A stretch of DNA of 64,000 nt from CAVSVP01 sp963731125 (GTDB taxonomy: Bacteria > Pseudomonadota > Gammaproteobacteria > Competibacterales > Competibacteraceae): NCBI GenBank assembly GCA_963731125.1, contig CAVSVP010000008.1, forward strand, positions 434,001 through 498,000, written 5' to 3'. Position 1 is the stretch's first letter; the number at the start of each line of letters is the position of its first letter. The notes under the pieces were generated by a model. The model saw nothing but the letters and a program-made list of their open reading frames with translations, had not been told where the DNA came from and searched no databases. The position numbers and the translations under genes are program-made. This document shows positions 9,959 to 19,050 of this stretch, piece after piece.

Positions 9959-10513
9959 CTATTCTTCTCGCTGCATCCAGCCACTATGGCGATTGACCGC
10001 TACGCGATCAACCAACGATCCGTCCGCAGTAACAATATCAGCCACGATAGTATTTTTGTCTTTTTCCTTGACGTCTCCCACCTTGAGTCGTTTATTACCC
10101 ATCATGGCTAAATGCCGTTCCAGCATGGTGCGCACATCGTCCGTCGATAAATCTTTTGAAAAACCACCCGGTGTACCATAGCCCTGCATCATGCCGGGCC
10201 CCATGCCGTAGCCCTGCATCATGCCGGGTCCCATGCCGTAGGCCGGTCCGGGACCGTAACCCTGCCCATAGCCCTGCATCATGCCAGGTCCCATGCCGTA
10301 GGCCGGTCCGGGACCGTAACCCTGCCCATAGCCCTGCATCATGCCAGGTCCCATGCCATAGCCCGGTCCGTACCCATAACCCTGTCCGTAGCCCTGCATC
10401 ATGCCGGGCCCCATGCCATAGCCCGGTCCGCCGTGGGCAAGCGCCAAACCCGAACCGCCAGCCATCAAAGTGACGGCCATGGCGGCGGCATTAAGAGTCT
10501 TTTTGCGTATCAT
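9959..10513 (-). CDS. Exported Met/Gly/Tyr-repeat protein
   Basis: 184-residue protein with a signal peptide (MIRKKTLNAAAMAVTLMAGGSGLALA), then about 90 residues of 10-residue repeats alternating YGMGPGMMQG and YGQGYGPGPA. A C-terminal ~70-residue globular part follows (DLSTDDVRTMLERHLAMMGNKRLKVGDV...). A GGGGTAAGG-like ribosome-binding site lies just before the ATG. The many closely spaced methionines could bind Cu(I) or Ag(I) in the periplasm, and a copper-type efflux operon lies elsewhere in the window. The metal role is inference from composition only. The C-terminal part resembles proteins found with Gly-Met-rich repeats in other proteobacteria, without known function. Confidence 0.75.
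   Translation of the reverse strand: MIRKKTLNAAAMAVTLMAGGSGLALAHGGPGYGMGPGMMQGYGQGYGYGPGYGMGPGMMQGYGQGYGPGPAYGMGPGMMQGYGQGYGPGPAYGMGPGMMQGYGMGPGMMQGYGTPGGFSKDLSTDDVRTMLERHLAMMGNKRLKVGDVKEKDKNTIVADIVTADGSLVDRVAVNRHSGWMQREE
10178..10435 (-). repeat. In-gene 30/60-bp tandem repeat (GMGPGMMQG units)
   Basis: About eight 30-bp units in alternating A/B types encode the Met-Gly and Gly-Tyr-Pro decapeptides. Neighbouring 60-bp pairs are nearly identical at DNA level, which points to recent expansion by slippage or unequal crossing-over. Confidence 0.9.
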
Positions 10514-10676
10514 TAGCCTTACCCCTCAAATGTGAATTTATGGTAATAGACGTCAGCGTATTCCTTGCTCGTTCAGTATCCTTACTGAAATTCCAAGTTT
10601 GCTTCCTGAGACAATTGATCAAGTTAAAGAGCCGGTGAACTGATTTCAGTCTATCTGAGGTTTAAGTTGTCTCTGT

Positions 10677-11915
10677 TTATGGGACCTTCACGGCAGCTTT
10701 AACGACTTTTTCCATGGTGAGTCCTTGGACAAGGATCGAGAAAACTACAACCGTATAAGTGATGGCGACTATAATTTCGCGTTCCGGTACAGCGGGAAGC
10801 GACAAGGCCAATGCCACGGAAATGCCGCCGCGGACGCCGGCCCATGTCAAAATTTTTATTGCGTGGGGGCAATCTAAACGCAATCTCCACCGCATCAATT
10901 GGATTGGTATGCCTACACAGACAAGGCGCACCAGTAGCACAACAGGAATAAGCAGCATAGCGGCTAACAGGTATTGATGGGTAAAGGTCAACGCGAGGAC
11001 CTCAAAACCGATGAGCACGAATAACACGACATTTAAAATTTCATCGATCATCTCCCAGAACTTATCCACATATTGTTGCGTATAGTTTGAAATAGCAAAT
11101 TTCCGGCCATGTTTACCCATCAACAGGCCGGCCGCCACCATAGCGAGGGGGCCGGATACACCAAGGTGCATAGCCAGGGTATACCCGCCCACCACCAAGG
11201 CTAGAGAAATCAGCACTTCCACTTGATAGTCATCAATGCTTCTGATCATGCTATAGGCAAGCAGTCCAATGAGCAACCCGAAAGTAATGCCGCCGATAGT
11301 TTCTCGTGCGAACCACAGCAATGCATTGGCAGCGGTCATGTTGTGGCCTCCCACTGCGATGTTCAACAGGGTTCCAAACATAACCACGGCGATGCCGTCG
11401 TTAAAGAGAGATTCGCCGGTGACAATGATTTTGAGACTCGTGGGCGCATGGGCGGATTTTAGAATGCCTAACACAGCAACCGGGTCTGTGGGGGCAATCA
11501 GTGCGCCGAAGAGCAGGCTGTAAAGTAGCGAAATCGGTATACCCACACCGTTGAGAGCGGCCCAAGCGGCAATACCGATCAGAGAAGCAGAGATCACCGT
11601 GCTGACCGTTGCCAGCAGAGTAATGGCATACTTGCGGCTGGCCAGTTCATCCAAATTGACGTGCAAAGCTCCCGCAAACAATAGCAGCGAGAGCATGCCT
11701 TTCATCAAGACATCGTAGAAATCAATCCGGCTTAGCCATGACTCGGCATAACGTTCAATGCCGTTGAAGCCGAATGCGCCAAGCCCGACGATCCCCAATG
11801 AGAGCAGCAAGGCGATGGCCATAACGCCGATTGGGCTCGGCAGCCGGAGATAGCGAACATTAAGAAAGCTGAAAAGGGCAGCCAATGTAATCAGAATGGC
11901 TGCGCTACTCAGCAT
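10677..11915 (-). CDS. CPA1-family Na+(K+)/H+ antiporter (NhaP-like)
   Basis: 412-residue inner-membrane cation/proton antiporter. The start is placed at 11915 (MLSSAAILITLAALFSFLNVRYLRLP) because the family begins there; the open frame continues upstream into the next gene with no family match. Conserved parts are APTDPVAV in the core helix and ESLFNDGIAVVMFG, which holds the paired Asn-Asp of electroneutral CPA1 exchangers. About 12 membrane helices; no long C-terminal cytoplasmic domain. It follows the DUF2231 gene (11975-12439) on the same strand by 59 bp and may be co-transcribed. The role is ion and pH homeostasis; ion specificity cannot be read from the sequence. Confidence 0.88.
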   Translation of the reverse strand: MLSSAAILITLAALFSFLNVRYLRLPSPIGVMAIALLLSLGIVGLGAFGFNGIERYAESWLSRIDFYDVLMKGMLSLLLFAGALHVNLDELASRKYAITLLATVSTVISASLIGIAAWAALNGVGIPISLLYSLLFGALIAPTDPVAVLGILKSAHAPTSLKIIVTGESLFNDGIAVVMFGTLLNIAVGGHNMTAANALLWFARETIGGITFGLLIGLLAYSMIRSIDDYQVEVLISLALVVGGYTLAMHLGVSGPLAMVAAGLLMGKHGRKFAISNYTQQYVDKFWEMIDEILNVVLFVLIGFEVLALTFTHQYLLAAMLLIPVVLLVRLVCVGIPIQLMRWRLRLDCPHAIKILTWAGVRGGISVALALSLPAVPEREIIVAITYTVVVFSILVQGLTMEKVVKAAVKVP

Positions 11916-11974
11916 GTTTGCCAGGTACTTTGACGGAACACGGCGGAATGACGGCGTCCGGTAGGCGTTGCAGT

Positions 11975-12439
11975 TTATGGTTTGACGGAAACCACATTGA
12001 CGCCGATCTGATAAACAAGATTCCCGCCGTAGTAGGCGGTAACGAGCAAGACAAGTACACCTGCCAACTCCAGTAGCGCCACAAGCCAGCCACGTCCTCC
12101 TGCCAGAGCGTAATGACGCCATCGGGTCAGCAGGCGCAGCAAAGAAAGAAGGGCAAAGATTCCCACCGTAAGTAAACCGAACAGTTGATGAGTTTCTAGA
12201 GGAGCCGAAGGAAAACCGAGAAAAATCGCCTGATCGAGGGCAATATCACCGAAAATGGCTGCGACCACAGCCGCTAAGGTGCCAAGGTATAAGGCGGACA
12301 TGGCAGTTAGGGGAAGACACTGACGCCCGCTGAGATCTCCCCTGCGGAAGAGGACGGCAAAATCCAGGACTACACCAAGCATCAGCAAGACGATGGGAAA
12401 GTGGACCAACATGGGATGAATATGCGCTAGGGAAATCAT
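11975..12439 (-). CDS. DUF2231-family membrane protein
   Basis: 154-residue protein with four membrane helices. The N-terminus MISLAHIHPMLVHFPIVLLMLG carries the HPxLVHFP motif that defines this family of small integral membrane proteins, often found near redox or heme proteins. Function is not established. It stands immediately upstream of the CPA1 antiporter on the same strand, so the two may form a transcription unit. Confidence 0.85.
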   Translation of the reverse strand: MISLAHIHPMLVHFPIVLLMLGVVLDFAVLFRRGDLSGRQCLPLTAMSALYLGTLAAVVAAIFGDIALDQAIFLGFPSAPLETHQLFGLLTVGIFALLSLLRLLTRWRHYALAGGRGWLVALLELAGVLVLLVTAYYGGNLVYQIGVNVVSVKP

Positions 12440-12859
12440 GAAGTCTCCTGATATGACCGTAAGGTATTCAACTGGATGTTATTTTCGTGAACGCAATGCT
12501 TCCATTGTTTGTTTCGTGTTTGCACCAGCCAAATGGTACAACAAGCAGATTGTGTGCCGTGCGGCGGTAATATAAATCCAACTATAGCGATCACTTTGGG
12601 AGCGTATTAATGCGCTGCAAAGACAGTCATTGCCGAAGGCTGTATGCGGAAGGAGATGTTTAGAAACAAGTGTAAAGCCACGTACCGGTGGATTTACCCC
12701 CTTCGGTTTTCCGGAACCGGTTGAAAACCCCCAGCATTCCTGTATAACTGCTGATTTAGCATTTTTTATTTTATTTTTTAAACACTTATTGTTTGGTTCA
12801 ATCTTTGCTAAGACTGCTTCCGAGATATGCAACGGCATATATTGCTTTGGAGGTTTTTT
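12440..12859. other. 420-bp intergenic region, AT-rich at its right end
   Basis: No gene I would defend. The last ~100 bp before the protease start (about 12760-12830) are very AT-rich and probably hold its promoter. No specific sigma-E or sigma-32 motif could be fixed by eye. Confidence 0.45.
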
Positions 12860-14281
12860 ATGACGACGCAAGCTAAAGTCGCAGCGGCGGGATGGTTAAC
12901 GCTGCTGCTGTTGTTTTTTCAGAGTGTCCCGCTGCTGGCAGCTGAGCTTCCAGATTTCAAGCAGGTGATCAAGGACAATGAACCGGCGGTGGTCAATATC
13001 AGTACTACCCAAAAAATCGCTGGCTCCCAGCGTTTCTCTTTTCCGGGCATGCCGGAGTTTCCGGAAAATAGTCCGTTTAACGAATTCTTCAAGCGCTTTT
13101 TTGAGGAAGGTCCGCTACCGCCGGCGGAACGGCAGATTCAATCCCTTGGTTCCGGCTTCATCATCTCACCGGACGGCTATATTCTGACCAACGCCCATGT
13201 CGTCAAAGACGCCGACAAGATCGTGGTGCGCTTGAACGATCGACGGGAAAAACCTGCCAAGGTGGTAGGGCTTGACGAGCGTACCGATGTGGCTTTGCTC
13301 AAGATAGACGCCAACCACTTGCCGACGGTCAAGCTGGGTAGTTCCAGCTCTCTGGAGGTGGGCGATTGGGTATTGGCCATCGGTTCCCCCTTTGGGCTGG
13401 AACACACGGCTACCCAAGGTATCGTCAGCGCCTTAGGACGGAGTCTGCCCAACGACGCCTATGTGCCTTTTATTCAAACGGACGTGGCCGTTAATCCCGG
13501 TAACTCCGGCGGACCGCTGTTTAATCTCAATGGCAAGGTGGTTGGTATCAATGCCCAGATTTTCAGCCAGAGCGGCGGTTATATGGGGTTGTCTTTCGCC
13601 ATTCCCATCAATGTGGCGATGCAGGTAGCGGACCAGCTTAAAGCCCAAGGCTATGTTACCCACGGATGGCTAGGCGTGGTCGTTCAGGGTTTTGACCAGG
13701 AGCTGGCGCAATCTTTTGGTTTACAGCGTCCCCGTGGTGCGTTGATCTCTCAGGTTATGCCGAACAGTCCCGCGGCTAAGGCCGGATTACGGGTCGGTGA
13801 TATCATTACGAACTTCAACGGAAAGCCAGTGGAACAGTGGTCTCAGTTGCCACCTCTGGTAGGGGAAACCCCAGTGGGTAAACAAGTACCCGTCACCGTA
13901 CTGCGTGATAACCAGCGCAAAACTCTAACGGTAACCATTGAGCAGCTCGATGAACAGGAGCAGGTGGCTAGTATTGGGGGTGGCGCTGGGCGTGAAGCAG
14001 GGCAACTTAATCTCACCGTGACTAACTTAAGCCGTGCAGAGCGCAAGACCATGGAGGTAAATCAGGGTGTTCTGGTGCAAGACGTCGGCAATGGTCCTGC
14101 GGCGGAGGCTGGGATTCAACCGGGCGATGTGATTCTGTCGCTAAATCATCACGACGTTAAAAATACCGGTCAGTTCGCCAGGCTGGTTAAAGACTTACCT
14201 AAAGATAAAGCCGTACCCGTGCTGGTGAAACGCAATGACGCAGCCCTGTTTCTGGCACTGAAGATCAGTGCGACGGGCTGA
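12860..14281 (+). CDS. degP: HtrA/DegP-type periplasmic serine protease
   Basis: 473-residue Do-family protease for unfolded envelope proteins. The ATG at 12860 is chosen because of the GGAGG site seven bases upstream and the signal peptide that follows (WLTLLLLFFQSVPLLAAE). The catalytic triad is visible: His in TNAHVV (about residue 111), Asp in RTDVALLKID (about 142) and Ser in GNSGGPLF (about 215). Two PDZ domains follow (around VVQGFDQELAQSFGL and LTVTNLSRAERKTMEV). Length and layout fit MucD/DegP. It is monocistronic by appearance. Expected to be envelope-stress regulated, but no operator was identified. Confidence 0.93.
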   Translation: MTTQAKVAAAGWLTLLLLFFQSVPLLAAELPDFKQVIKDNEPAVVNISTTQKIAGSQRFSFPGMPEFPENSPFNEFFKRFFEEGPLPPAERQIQSLGSGFIISPDGYILTNAHVVKDADKIVVRLNDRREKPAKVVGLDERTDVALLKIDANHLPTVKLGSSSSLEVGDWVLAIGSPFGLEHTATQGIVSALGRSLPNDAYVPFIQTDVAVNPGNSGGPLFNLNGKVVGINAQIFSQSGGYMGLSFAIPINVAMQVADQLKAQGYVTHGWLGVVVQGFDQELAQSFGLQRPRGALISQVMPNSPAAKAGLRVGDIITNFNGKPVEQWSQLPPLVGETPVGKQVPVTVLRDNQRKTLTVTIEQLDEQEQVASIGGGAGREAGQLNLTVTNLSRAERKTMEVNQGVLVQDVGNGPAAEAGIQPGDVILSLNHHDVKNTGQFARLVKDLPKDKAVPVLVKRNDAALFLALKISATG

Positions 14282-14388
14282 TAAGCCCTCGCATGCACAG
14301 GGTTTCTGCCTCGATTTGGCCAAAGCCGTGGTCGCGGCAGAGCTTGATGCACAATCATAGTACTCGGTACTCGACTTTGGCCATTCTT

Positions 14389-14435
14389 CCCTCACTCTAA
14401 CCCTCTCCCACCACAGGAGAGAGTGTGGATGAGGG
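14389..14435. repeat. Intergenic imperfect palindrome (CCCTCTCCC type)
   Basis: An inverted repeat built on CCCTCAC...CCCTCTCCCACCACAGGAGAGAG...GAGGGG lies downstream of the protease gene. A second member of the same family lies at 17998-18035. Such palindromes are widespread extragenic repeats in proteobacteria and may act as hairpins at transcript ends. Confidence 0.7.
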
Positions 14436-14577
14436 GACGTTGGATATTTGATTTGTCAACAATGGCCAAAGTTCAGAGGATAAAAAATTCTGCTATGGCA
14501 ACAGTATTATTGTGGTAATCTATGGAAAGGATTACATCGTCAACGAAGACTTGATGATAGAGGAAAGGGACTTTGCA

Positions 14578-14772
14578 ATGGAAAAAAAAACCGTAGCGCC
14601 AAAAACTACTACCAGTCAGCTAGGATTTTTAAAAGAAATAGAGCGTTTGATCGAAATATTGGAATCGAGCCATAATAAAGAAGCGTTTGCCAGAGCGTCT
14701 ATTGGATTTAGCAAAGAACCCGCCGGCGATGTAGAAAGCGGGTTGGTTAATCCAAACATTCCTGATAATTGA
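14578..14772 (+). CDS. Small hypothetical protein, 64 residues
   Basis: Short acidic protein with a Lys-rich start (MEKKTVAPKTTTSQLGFLKEI) and an amphipathic helix (FLKEIERLIEILESSHNKEAFARASI). The ATG at 14578 is preferred over the in-frame one at 14512 because a GAGGAAAGGGA stretch lies just upstream. No family recognised; it could be a cytoplasmic or self-associating helical protein. It stands alone between the protease and the CHAP protein on the same strand. Confidence 0.5.
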   Translation: MEKKTVAPKTTTSQLGFLKEIERLIEILESSHNKEAFARASIGFSKEPAGDVESGLVNPNIPDN

Positions 14773-14852
14773 CGGCCTTAAGCTATACTAGAACCTGGCA
14801 GGTCATCAATGCTCCCATAACAGTAGTGAGTCCGTGACGCCGAGGAGGAGCC

Positions 14853-15764
14853 ATGTCTCTATTTGAATCAGCCGGCATTTCACGCAAGGTGTATAAGCCA
14901 TTTGCTTATTGGTTGCTGGGCCTGGGCATGTTCTTGATTGCCGGGCCGCTTTATGCAGAGGCTCCCGCGGGCCCGGCAACGGCAGACACCGCCGCTGCTT
15001 CAAGCCAAGCTGCCCAGACTTTGGTCAAACTGCCTCACACGGACGGCGATGGAATTTTGCCAAAACTCCCTGCCTTCACCGAGGCGCAAACGCAGCGCCT
15101 GTTTAGCGCAGGACGGCAAGCGTGTGAAAGCGGATGCGTCACCCCCTTTGGCAAAGTGCTTGGGATTGCCGATGGGGCCAAGGGCCGCTCCAACTGCGTC
15201 TCGACTTGTATTCAACCGGAGTTTTCTTTCCTTGATGTGGACTCCGGAGAAGTCTCCGTGTACCAAGAGCCGCCAAAAGCGGAGAACCTGCGCTACATCG
15301 GCATCACCTACCAGTGCGTCGAGTATGCCCGCAAGTGGTGGATGAAAAACAAGGGCATTACCTTCGGCAGCATTGACAGCGCCTACGAGATCATCTACCT
15401 CACCGAAGGGACCGACATCCGCTCCGATACTACTTTTCCCCTGGCCCGCTCGATCAACGGAACCGCTAAACGCCCTCCCAAGCGGGGAGATTTGGTGGTG
15501 TATTATCCCGCTCGGGAAGACCCTGAATGGCGCCATGGGCACGTGGCAGTGGTAGTGGACGTGAATCTGGAGCAGGGTATCGTGTCTCTGGCCGAAGAGA
15601 ACTACGATAACGAGCCCTGGCAGAATCCCAAGGCATTCTCCCGCCAAATCCGTCTTTTCCAGATTGGAGAGCGTTACACGCTGCTCGACGTCCCCGTGCG
15701 CGCCAGCCAAAACACGGATGGAGGGCTCATCTCCGGCTGGATCTACCCGTTGTCGGAAAACTGA
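14853..15764 (+). CDS. Exported CHAP-domain (NlpC/P60-like) amidase/peptidase
   Basis: 303-residue protein with an N-terminal membrane anchor or signal (FAYWLLGLGMFLIAGPLYAEA) and a strong GAGGAGG site before the ATG. The CHAP core has the catalytic Cys in YQCVEYARKWW, the GDLVVYYP turn, the catalytic His in RHGHVAVVVDV and the following SLAEENYDNEPW. This pattern is closest to the amidase part of glutathionylspermidine synthetase/amidase proteins, which cut a gamma-glutamyl or peptide amide bond. The substrate could be peptidoglycan peptides or a thiol-polyamine conjugate. Four extra Cys between residues about 85 and 115 may form disulfides, consistent with the periplasm. Confidence 0.82.
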   Translation: MSLFESAGISRKVYKPFAYWLLGLGMFLIAGPLYAEAPAGPATADTAAASSQAAQTLVKLPHTDGDGILPKLPAFTEAQTQRLFSAGRQACESGCVTPFGKVLGIADGAKGRSNCVSTCIQPEFSFLDVDSGEVSVYQEPPKAENLRYIGITYQCVEYARKWWMKNKGITFGSIDSAYEIIYLTEGTDIRSDTTFPLARSINGTAKRPPKRGDLVVYYPAREDPEWRHGHVAVVVDVNLEQGIVSLAEENYDNEPWQNPKAFSRQIRLFQIGERYTLLDVPVRASQNTDGGLISGWIYPLSEN

Positions 15765-16015
15765 AGCAGTATCGAGATAACGGGACTCGCAGGTCAGGCA
15801 AGTTCGGAATTTGTGAAATTTTTCACTGAATTTGTCAGTGTTTCATGCTAAAGATACTCCAATCACAGACGTTTAAGACGGCTTATGGGTGACACCGACG
15901 TCACTCGCCGTCACTACGCAAGCGTCAGGTCGCTCTTCAAGTCTTTATTAGCAACGCCATCATCTGAACGGTAGCGTTATTAATCCTCAACAGCCGGCCT
16001 ATGTGGGAGCCAACG

Positions 16016-16153
16016 ATGAGCGGCCATGGTAATGCCCGCTGGGTTACCGCCCTGTTCTGCATGGCAATCGTTCTGGTGCCGGTGGCGCCGTGCGCTGTGC
16101 AATCGCATGAGGCGTTTTATGGCACCACTGAGCCCTTTGTGAGTGAGGCATAA
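16016..16153 (+). pseudogene. 5' remnant of an exported alpha-amylase-like gene
   Basis: A 45-codon frame behind a GGGAG site encodes a signal peptide (VTALFCMAIVLVPVAPCA) and then HEAFYGTTEPFVSEA, ending at TAA. The stretch FYGTTEPFASEAVYF is the usual start of mature secreted GH13 alpha-amylases, so this looks like the stub of such a gene, with the remaining ~450 codons gone. The identification rests on about 12 residues from memory of the family and is not certain. It might also be a genuine small exported protein. Confidence 0.45.
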
Positions 16154-16198
16154 TCCGAGTTGTTTACGCGGGGCTGCTCACGTCTTAGGAGGACGCGA

Positions 16199-17968
16199 AT
16201 GAACACGAAAGTCGTAAGAAGAGCTTTGCTGGTTGGGATCAATCAGTATCCCGATCCGCGCAACAACCTGAATGGATGCGTGAACGATGTGCTCATGATG
16301 GCCAAGGTTCTGACCGAGCACTTTCAATTCAAGCAGGAGGATATACGCCTGCTGACGGACCACCGTGCTACGACGGAAAACATCCGCCATCGGCTGGGCT
16401 GGCTGGTTGATGGAGCGGCGGCTGGATCGGTCCTTGTCTTCCAGTTCTCCGGCCATGGATCGCAAGTACGCGATCGAAACGGCGATGAGTTAGAAGACGG
16501 ATTGGACGAGATTATTTGCCCCTATGACTTGGATTGGGACAACCCCTTTACCGACGATGCACTAAACGATTTCATCAAATCGGTCGCCAATGACGTTAAT
16601 CTTACCCTAATTCTCGACTGCTGCCACTCGGGCACGGGGACTCGTTTGTTCTTCAAGGAACCAATCCGAGGTCCGGCACCCAATCCCCGCTACCTGACGC
16701 CTCCTCCGGACATTGGCTTCCGCGCCTCGGCTGGTGTTGATGTCGCGAGCGAGGCTGCGGAACGCACGGTTAATATGGTCGGCTTGCGGACTCCCAAGAA
16801 GCGTCAGTTCGGCGTGAGCATCGTGCAGCAGAATGCCATACTGATTGCGGGGTGTCGTTCAGACCAGACTTCGGCGGATGCCTGGATCGACAACGACTAC
16901 CATGGTGCCCTTTCTTACAGCTTACGCTGGGCGCTTGCACGCAATCGCTACTCCGTGTCTTACCGCCAAATGGTGGAAGACGCCGGGAAGTGGCTTGAGG
17001 CGCAGCGCTACGAACAAATCCCGCAGCTTGAAGGCCGTGATGACATGCTGGACTGGTCGTTTCTCGGCCTCGACGAGCATCGTCCGAAACCCGTGGTCGC
17101 GGGTCTCGAGCCCATATTTCCCGTAACGGAGCGGCTACCCGCGGCCAATCCCGACACCCGTATTATCTTCATCCACGGCATCGGCGACTATGCTCCAGGC
17201 TATTCGGACCAGTGGCGCCGAGCATTCAACCGCTATCTGTCCCTGCCGCTCGAAAACTTTATCGAGGTCGTCTGGGACGACGTCTTCGATCAAAGCAGTC
17301 GCACTCGCAGCGGCGGAGCTCTGCCTGCGCTGACAAACAAGGAGCAGGAAGCCGAAGCACAAGTCATGGAGGAGTTGCGCGAGACCTTTTTTGCACGACA
17401 GAAGATCTTGCGCGATTTCATGGTGGAGGAGACAGCGGCTCTTCCTGCTATTCCATCCGTGGTTGACCGTAGCGCCGACCGCAGCTTTCTGAGCTGGCTG
17501 ATCAATTTCGATGAGTACATCGGGGACTTCGTTAAGTATTTGGTCTCGAAAAAAATTCGCGAAAAAGTTGATGAGCGGTTACAGAGCGCGCTCTCGACCC
17601 AGCTGCAAAGTAACTTTCCGGTGGTTTTAATCTCCCACTCCTGGGGTACGGTCGTGGCTTACAACACCTTGCGGCAACTCACGGGGGAGAAGATAGCCCT
17701 GCACTTTACCCTCGGTAGCCCGCTCTGGATGGCCACTGTTCGGAAAATTCTCGATTTTGACGGCAAACGCTACTCGTGTGACCGCTGGATCAATATTGAC
17801 GCTCGGTTTGACATCATCGGAGGCGAGTTGCAGGACCGCTATCAAGTCAATCAGGATTATCTGGTTCCGTCTGTCGGCGGCCATCCGCACAACTCCTACT
17901 TCCATCCGGATAACGAGCGGGTCCAGCGTGACATCGTGGCGGCCGCGGTCGCTGAAGCTACCGGATGA
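16199..17968 (+). CDS. Caspase-like peptidase (C14) fused to an alpha/beta-hydrolase domain
   Basis: 589 residues, ATG after an AGGAGG site. Residues about 1-290 form a bacterial caspase-homologue (metacaspase/orthocaspase type): RRALLVGINQYPD, catalytic His in FSGHGSQV (His86) and Cys in LDCCHSGTG (about 142). Such enzymes cut after Arg or Lys. Residues about 315-589 form a lipase-like alpha/beta hydrolase: oxyanion loop FIHGIGDY, nucleophile Ser in SHSWGTVVA (about 479), acidic residue in NIDARFDIIGG and His in GGHPHNSYF. No signal peptide, so it should be cytoplasmic. Both active sites look intact. The joining of a suicide-type protease with an esterase or lipase suggests a regulated-cell-death or defence effector, possibly with the protease controlling the hydrolase; that is inference. 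The CHAT gene at 20276 is in the same neighbourhood. Confidence 0.85.
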   Translation: MNTKVVRRALLVGINQYPDPRNNLNGCVNDVLMMAKVLTEHFQFKQEDIRLLTDHRATTENIRHRLGWLVDGAAAGSVLVFQFSGHGSQVRDRNGDELEDGLDEIICPYDLDWDNPFTDDALNDFIKSVANDVNLTLILDCCHSGTGTRLFFKEPIRGPAPNPRYLTPPPDIGFRASAGVDVASEAAERTVNMVGLRTPKKRQFGVSIVQQNAILIAGCRSDQTSADAWIDNDYHGALSYSLRWALARNRYSVSYRQMVEDAGKWLEAQRYEQIPQLEGRDDMLDWSFLGLDEHRPKPVVAGLEPIFPVTERLPAANPDTRIIFIHGIGDYAPGYSDQWRRAFNRYLSLPLENFIEVVWDDVFDQSSRTRSGGALPALTNKEQEAEAQVMEELRETFFARQKILRDFMVEETAALPAIPSVVDRSADRSFLSWLINFDEYIGDFVKYLVSKKIREKVDERLQSALSTQLQSNFPVVLISHSWGTVVAYNTLRQLTGEKIALHFTLGSPLWMATVRKILDFDGKRYSCDRWINIDARFDIIGGELQDRYQVNQDYLVPSVGGHPHNSYFHPDNERVQRDIVAAAVAEATG

Positions 17969-17997
17969 GGGGTGCATTTAACGTTAACCGCTTAATT

Positions 17998-18035
17998 CCC
18001 TCTCCCCTGGTGAGGGAGGGTTGGGGTGAGGGGGG
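17998..18035. repeat. Intergenic palindrome, second CCCTCTCCC-type copy
   Basis: Imperfect palindrome of the family seen at 14389-14435 (CCCTCTCCCCTGGTGAGGGA, followed by GGGTTGGGGTGAGGGG). It sits 30 bp after the caspase-hydrolase stop. The rest of the 400-bp gap to exoD (17969-18367) shows nothing else recognisable. Confidence 0.65.
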
Positions 18036-18367
18036 AAGTTGGCCGAAACCGAGTGGCCTATGCTCATCGCCCATTGATGCATCCGGTTAGCGACAAACGA
18101 GAAGTGTCGTGACATCAGAGAAACGCGCCTTTATCCTGCCACTCCAGCTGCGCCGGCTATCGATGTCAGGTTCCCGATGATTCCTTGGCAAAAATGAGCT
18201 ATCCTCTGTTCCAGGCTCGCCAACCGCCACAGACCTCCGGGACCTGACGCTGGTATCGTTCTAAGCAGCAAGTGCCATTGAAAAGGTTGGTAGACACTCT
18301 TATTGAGTTTTCCGTTGAACGGTATCCCCCCACGGCAGACACTTCGCACCGCTAACCGTACTAAATT

Positions 18368-18952
18368 ATGGCAGAAAAACTGGGTCTTAAAGACATTTTG
18401 CAGAAACTGCGCAATTCCACCGATACTCAAGACGTTTCCGTAGGTAATGTGGTTGCTACCTTTGCACAAAAAGGCTTTGGCCCGCTGCTAATCGCACCGG
18501 CCCTTATCACCTTACTGCCCACGGGTGCTATTCCCGGCGTACCGGCCGTGTGTGGAATCTTGATCATTTTTATCGCAGCACAAATTCTCTTTGGTGCCAA
18601 ACATCCTTGGTTACCCGCGAAACTACGTCAGATGTCTATTAAGCATGACTCCTTAAACCAGGCCGTAGACAAAGCCATCCCTTACGCGGAGAAAATCGAC
18701 AAATTCATTAAACCCCGCTGGGAGTCGATGACCGGGCCGATCGCCATTCGAGTCATGGCCGCCTTGAGCATACTGCTTGCTCTGTCCATGATCTTCTTGG
18801 GCTTTATTCCCTTTGCCGTAGCGGTCCCCTCGGCGGCATTGACGCTGATGGGTCTGGGGCTGAGCAGTGAAGATGGCTTGTTGATGGGGCTGGCTATTGT
18901 GTTAGCCGCGATCACCGGCTGGCTTGTCTTACAAGGGGTCGGCTATTCTTGA
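18368..18952 (+). CDS. exoD: ExoD-family membrane protein
   Basis: 194-residue integral membrane protein of the exopolysaccharide-synthesis ExoD family. It has a short cytoplasmic N-terminus (ILQKLRNSTDTQDVSVGNVV), the conserved GFGPLLIAPALITLLPTGAIPGVP segment and four to five helices. ExoD is needed for normal exopolysaccharide and alkali tolerance in rhizobia; its biochemical function is unknown. Length fits the family (about 200). The ribosome-binding site is weak. No exopolysaccharide genes adjoin it. Confidence 0.85.
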   Translation: MAEKLGLKDILQKLRNSTDTQDVSVGNVVATFAQKGFGPLLIAPALITLLPTGAIPGVPAVCGILIIFIAAQILFGAKHPWLPAKLRQMSIKHDSLNQAVDKAIPYAEKIDKFIKPRWESMTGPIAIRVMAALSILLALSMIFLGFIPFAVAVPSAALTLMGLGLSSEDGLLMGLAIVLAAITGWLVLQGVGYS

Positions 18953-19050
18953 CTCTATATCAGGACCCGAATGATGCCGATTTGGTTGATGGAATAGCCC
19001 CGTCCGCCTGGTCTGCCACTCCTTAAAGATTGCAGCGATAGTTCTTATCG

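Noticed and set aside
10178..10435. Possible CRISPR-like repeat
   Set aside because: The repeats are contiguous, in frame and code for decapeptides; there are no spacers.
12479..12871. 130-codon open frame on the - strand between the DUF2231 and protease genes
   Set aside because: No family pattern, irregular composition, overlaps the probable promoter and start of the protease gene.
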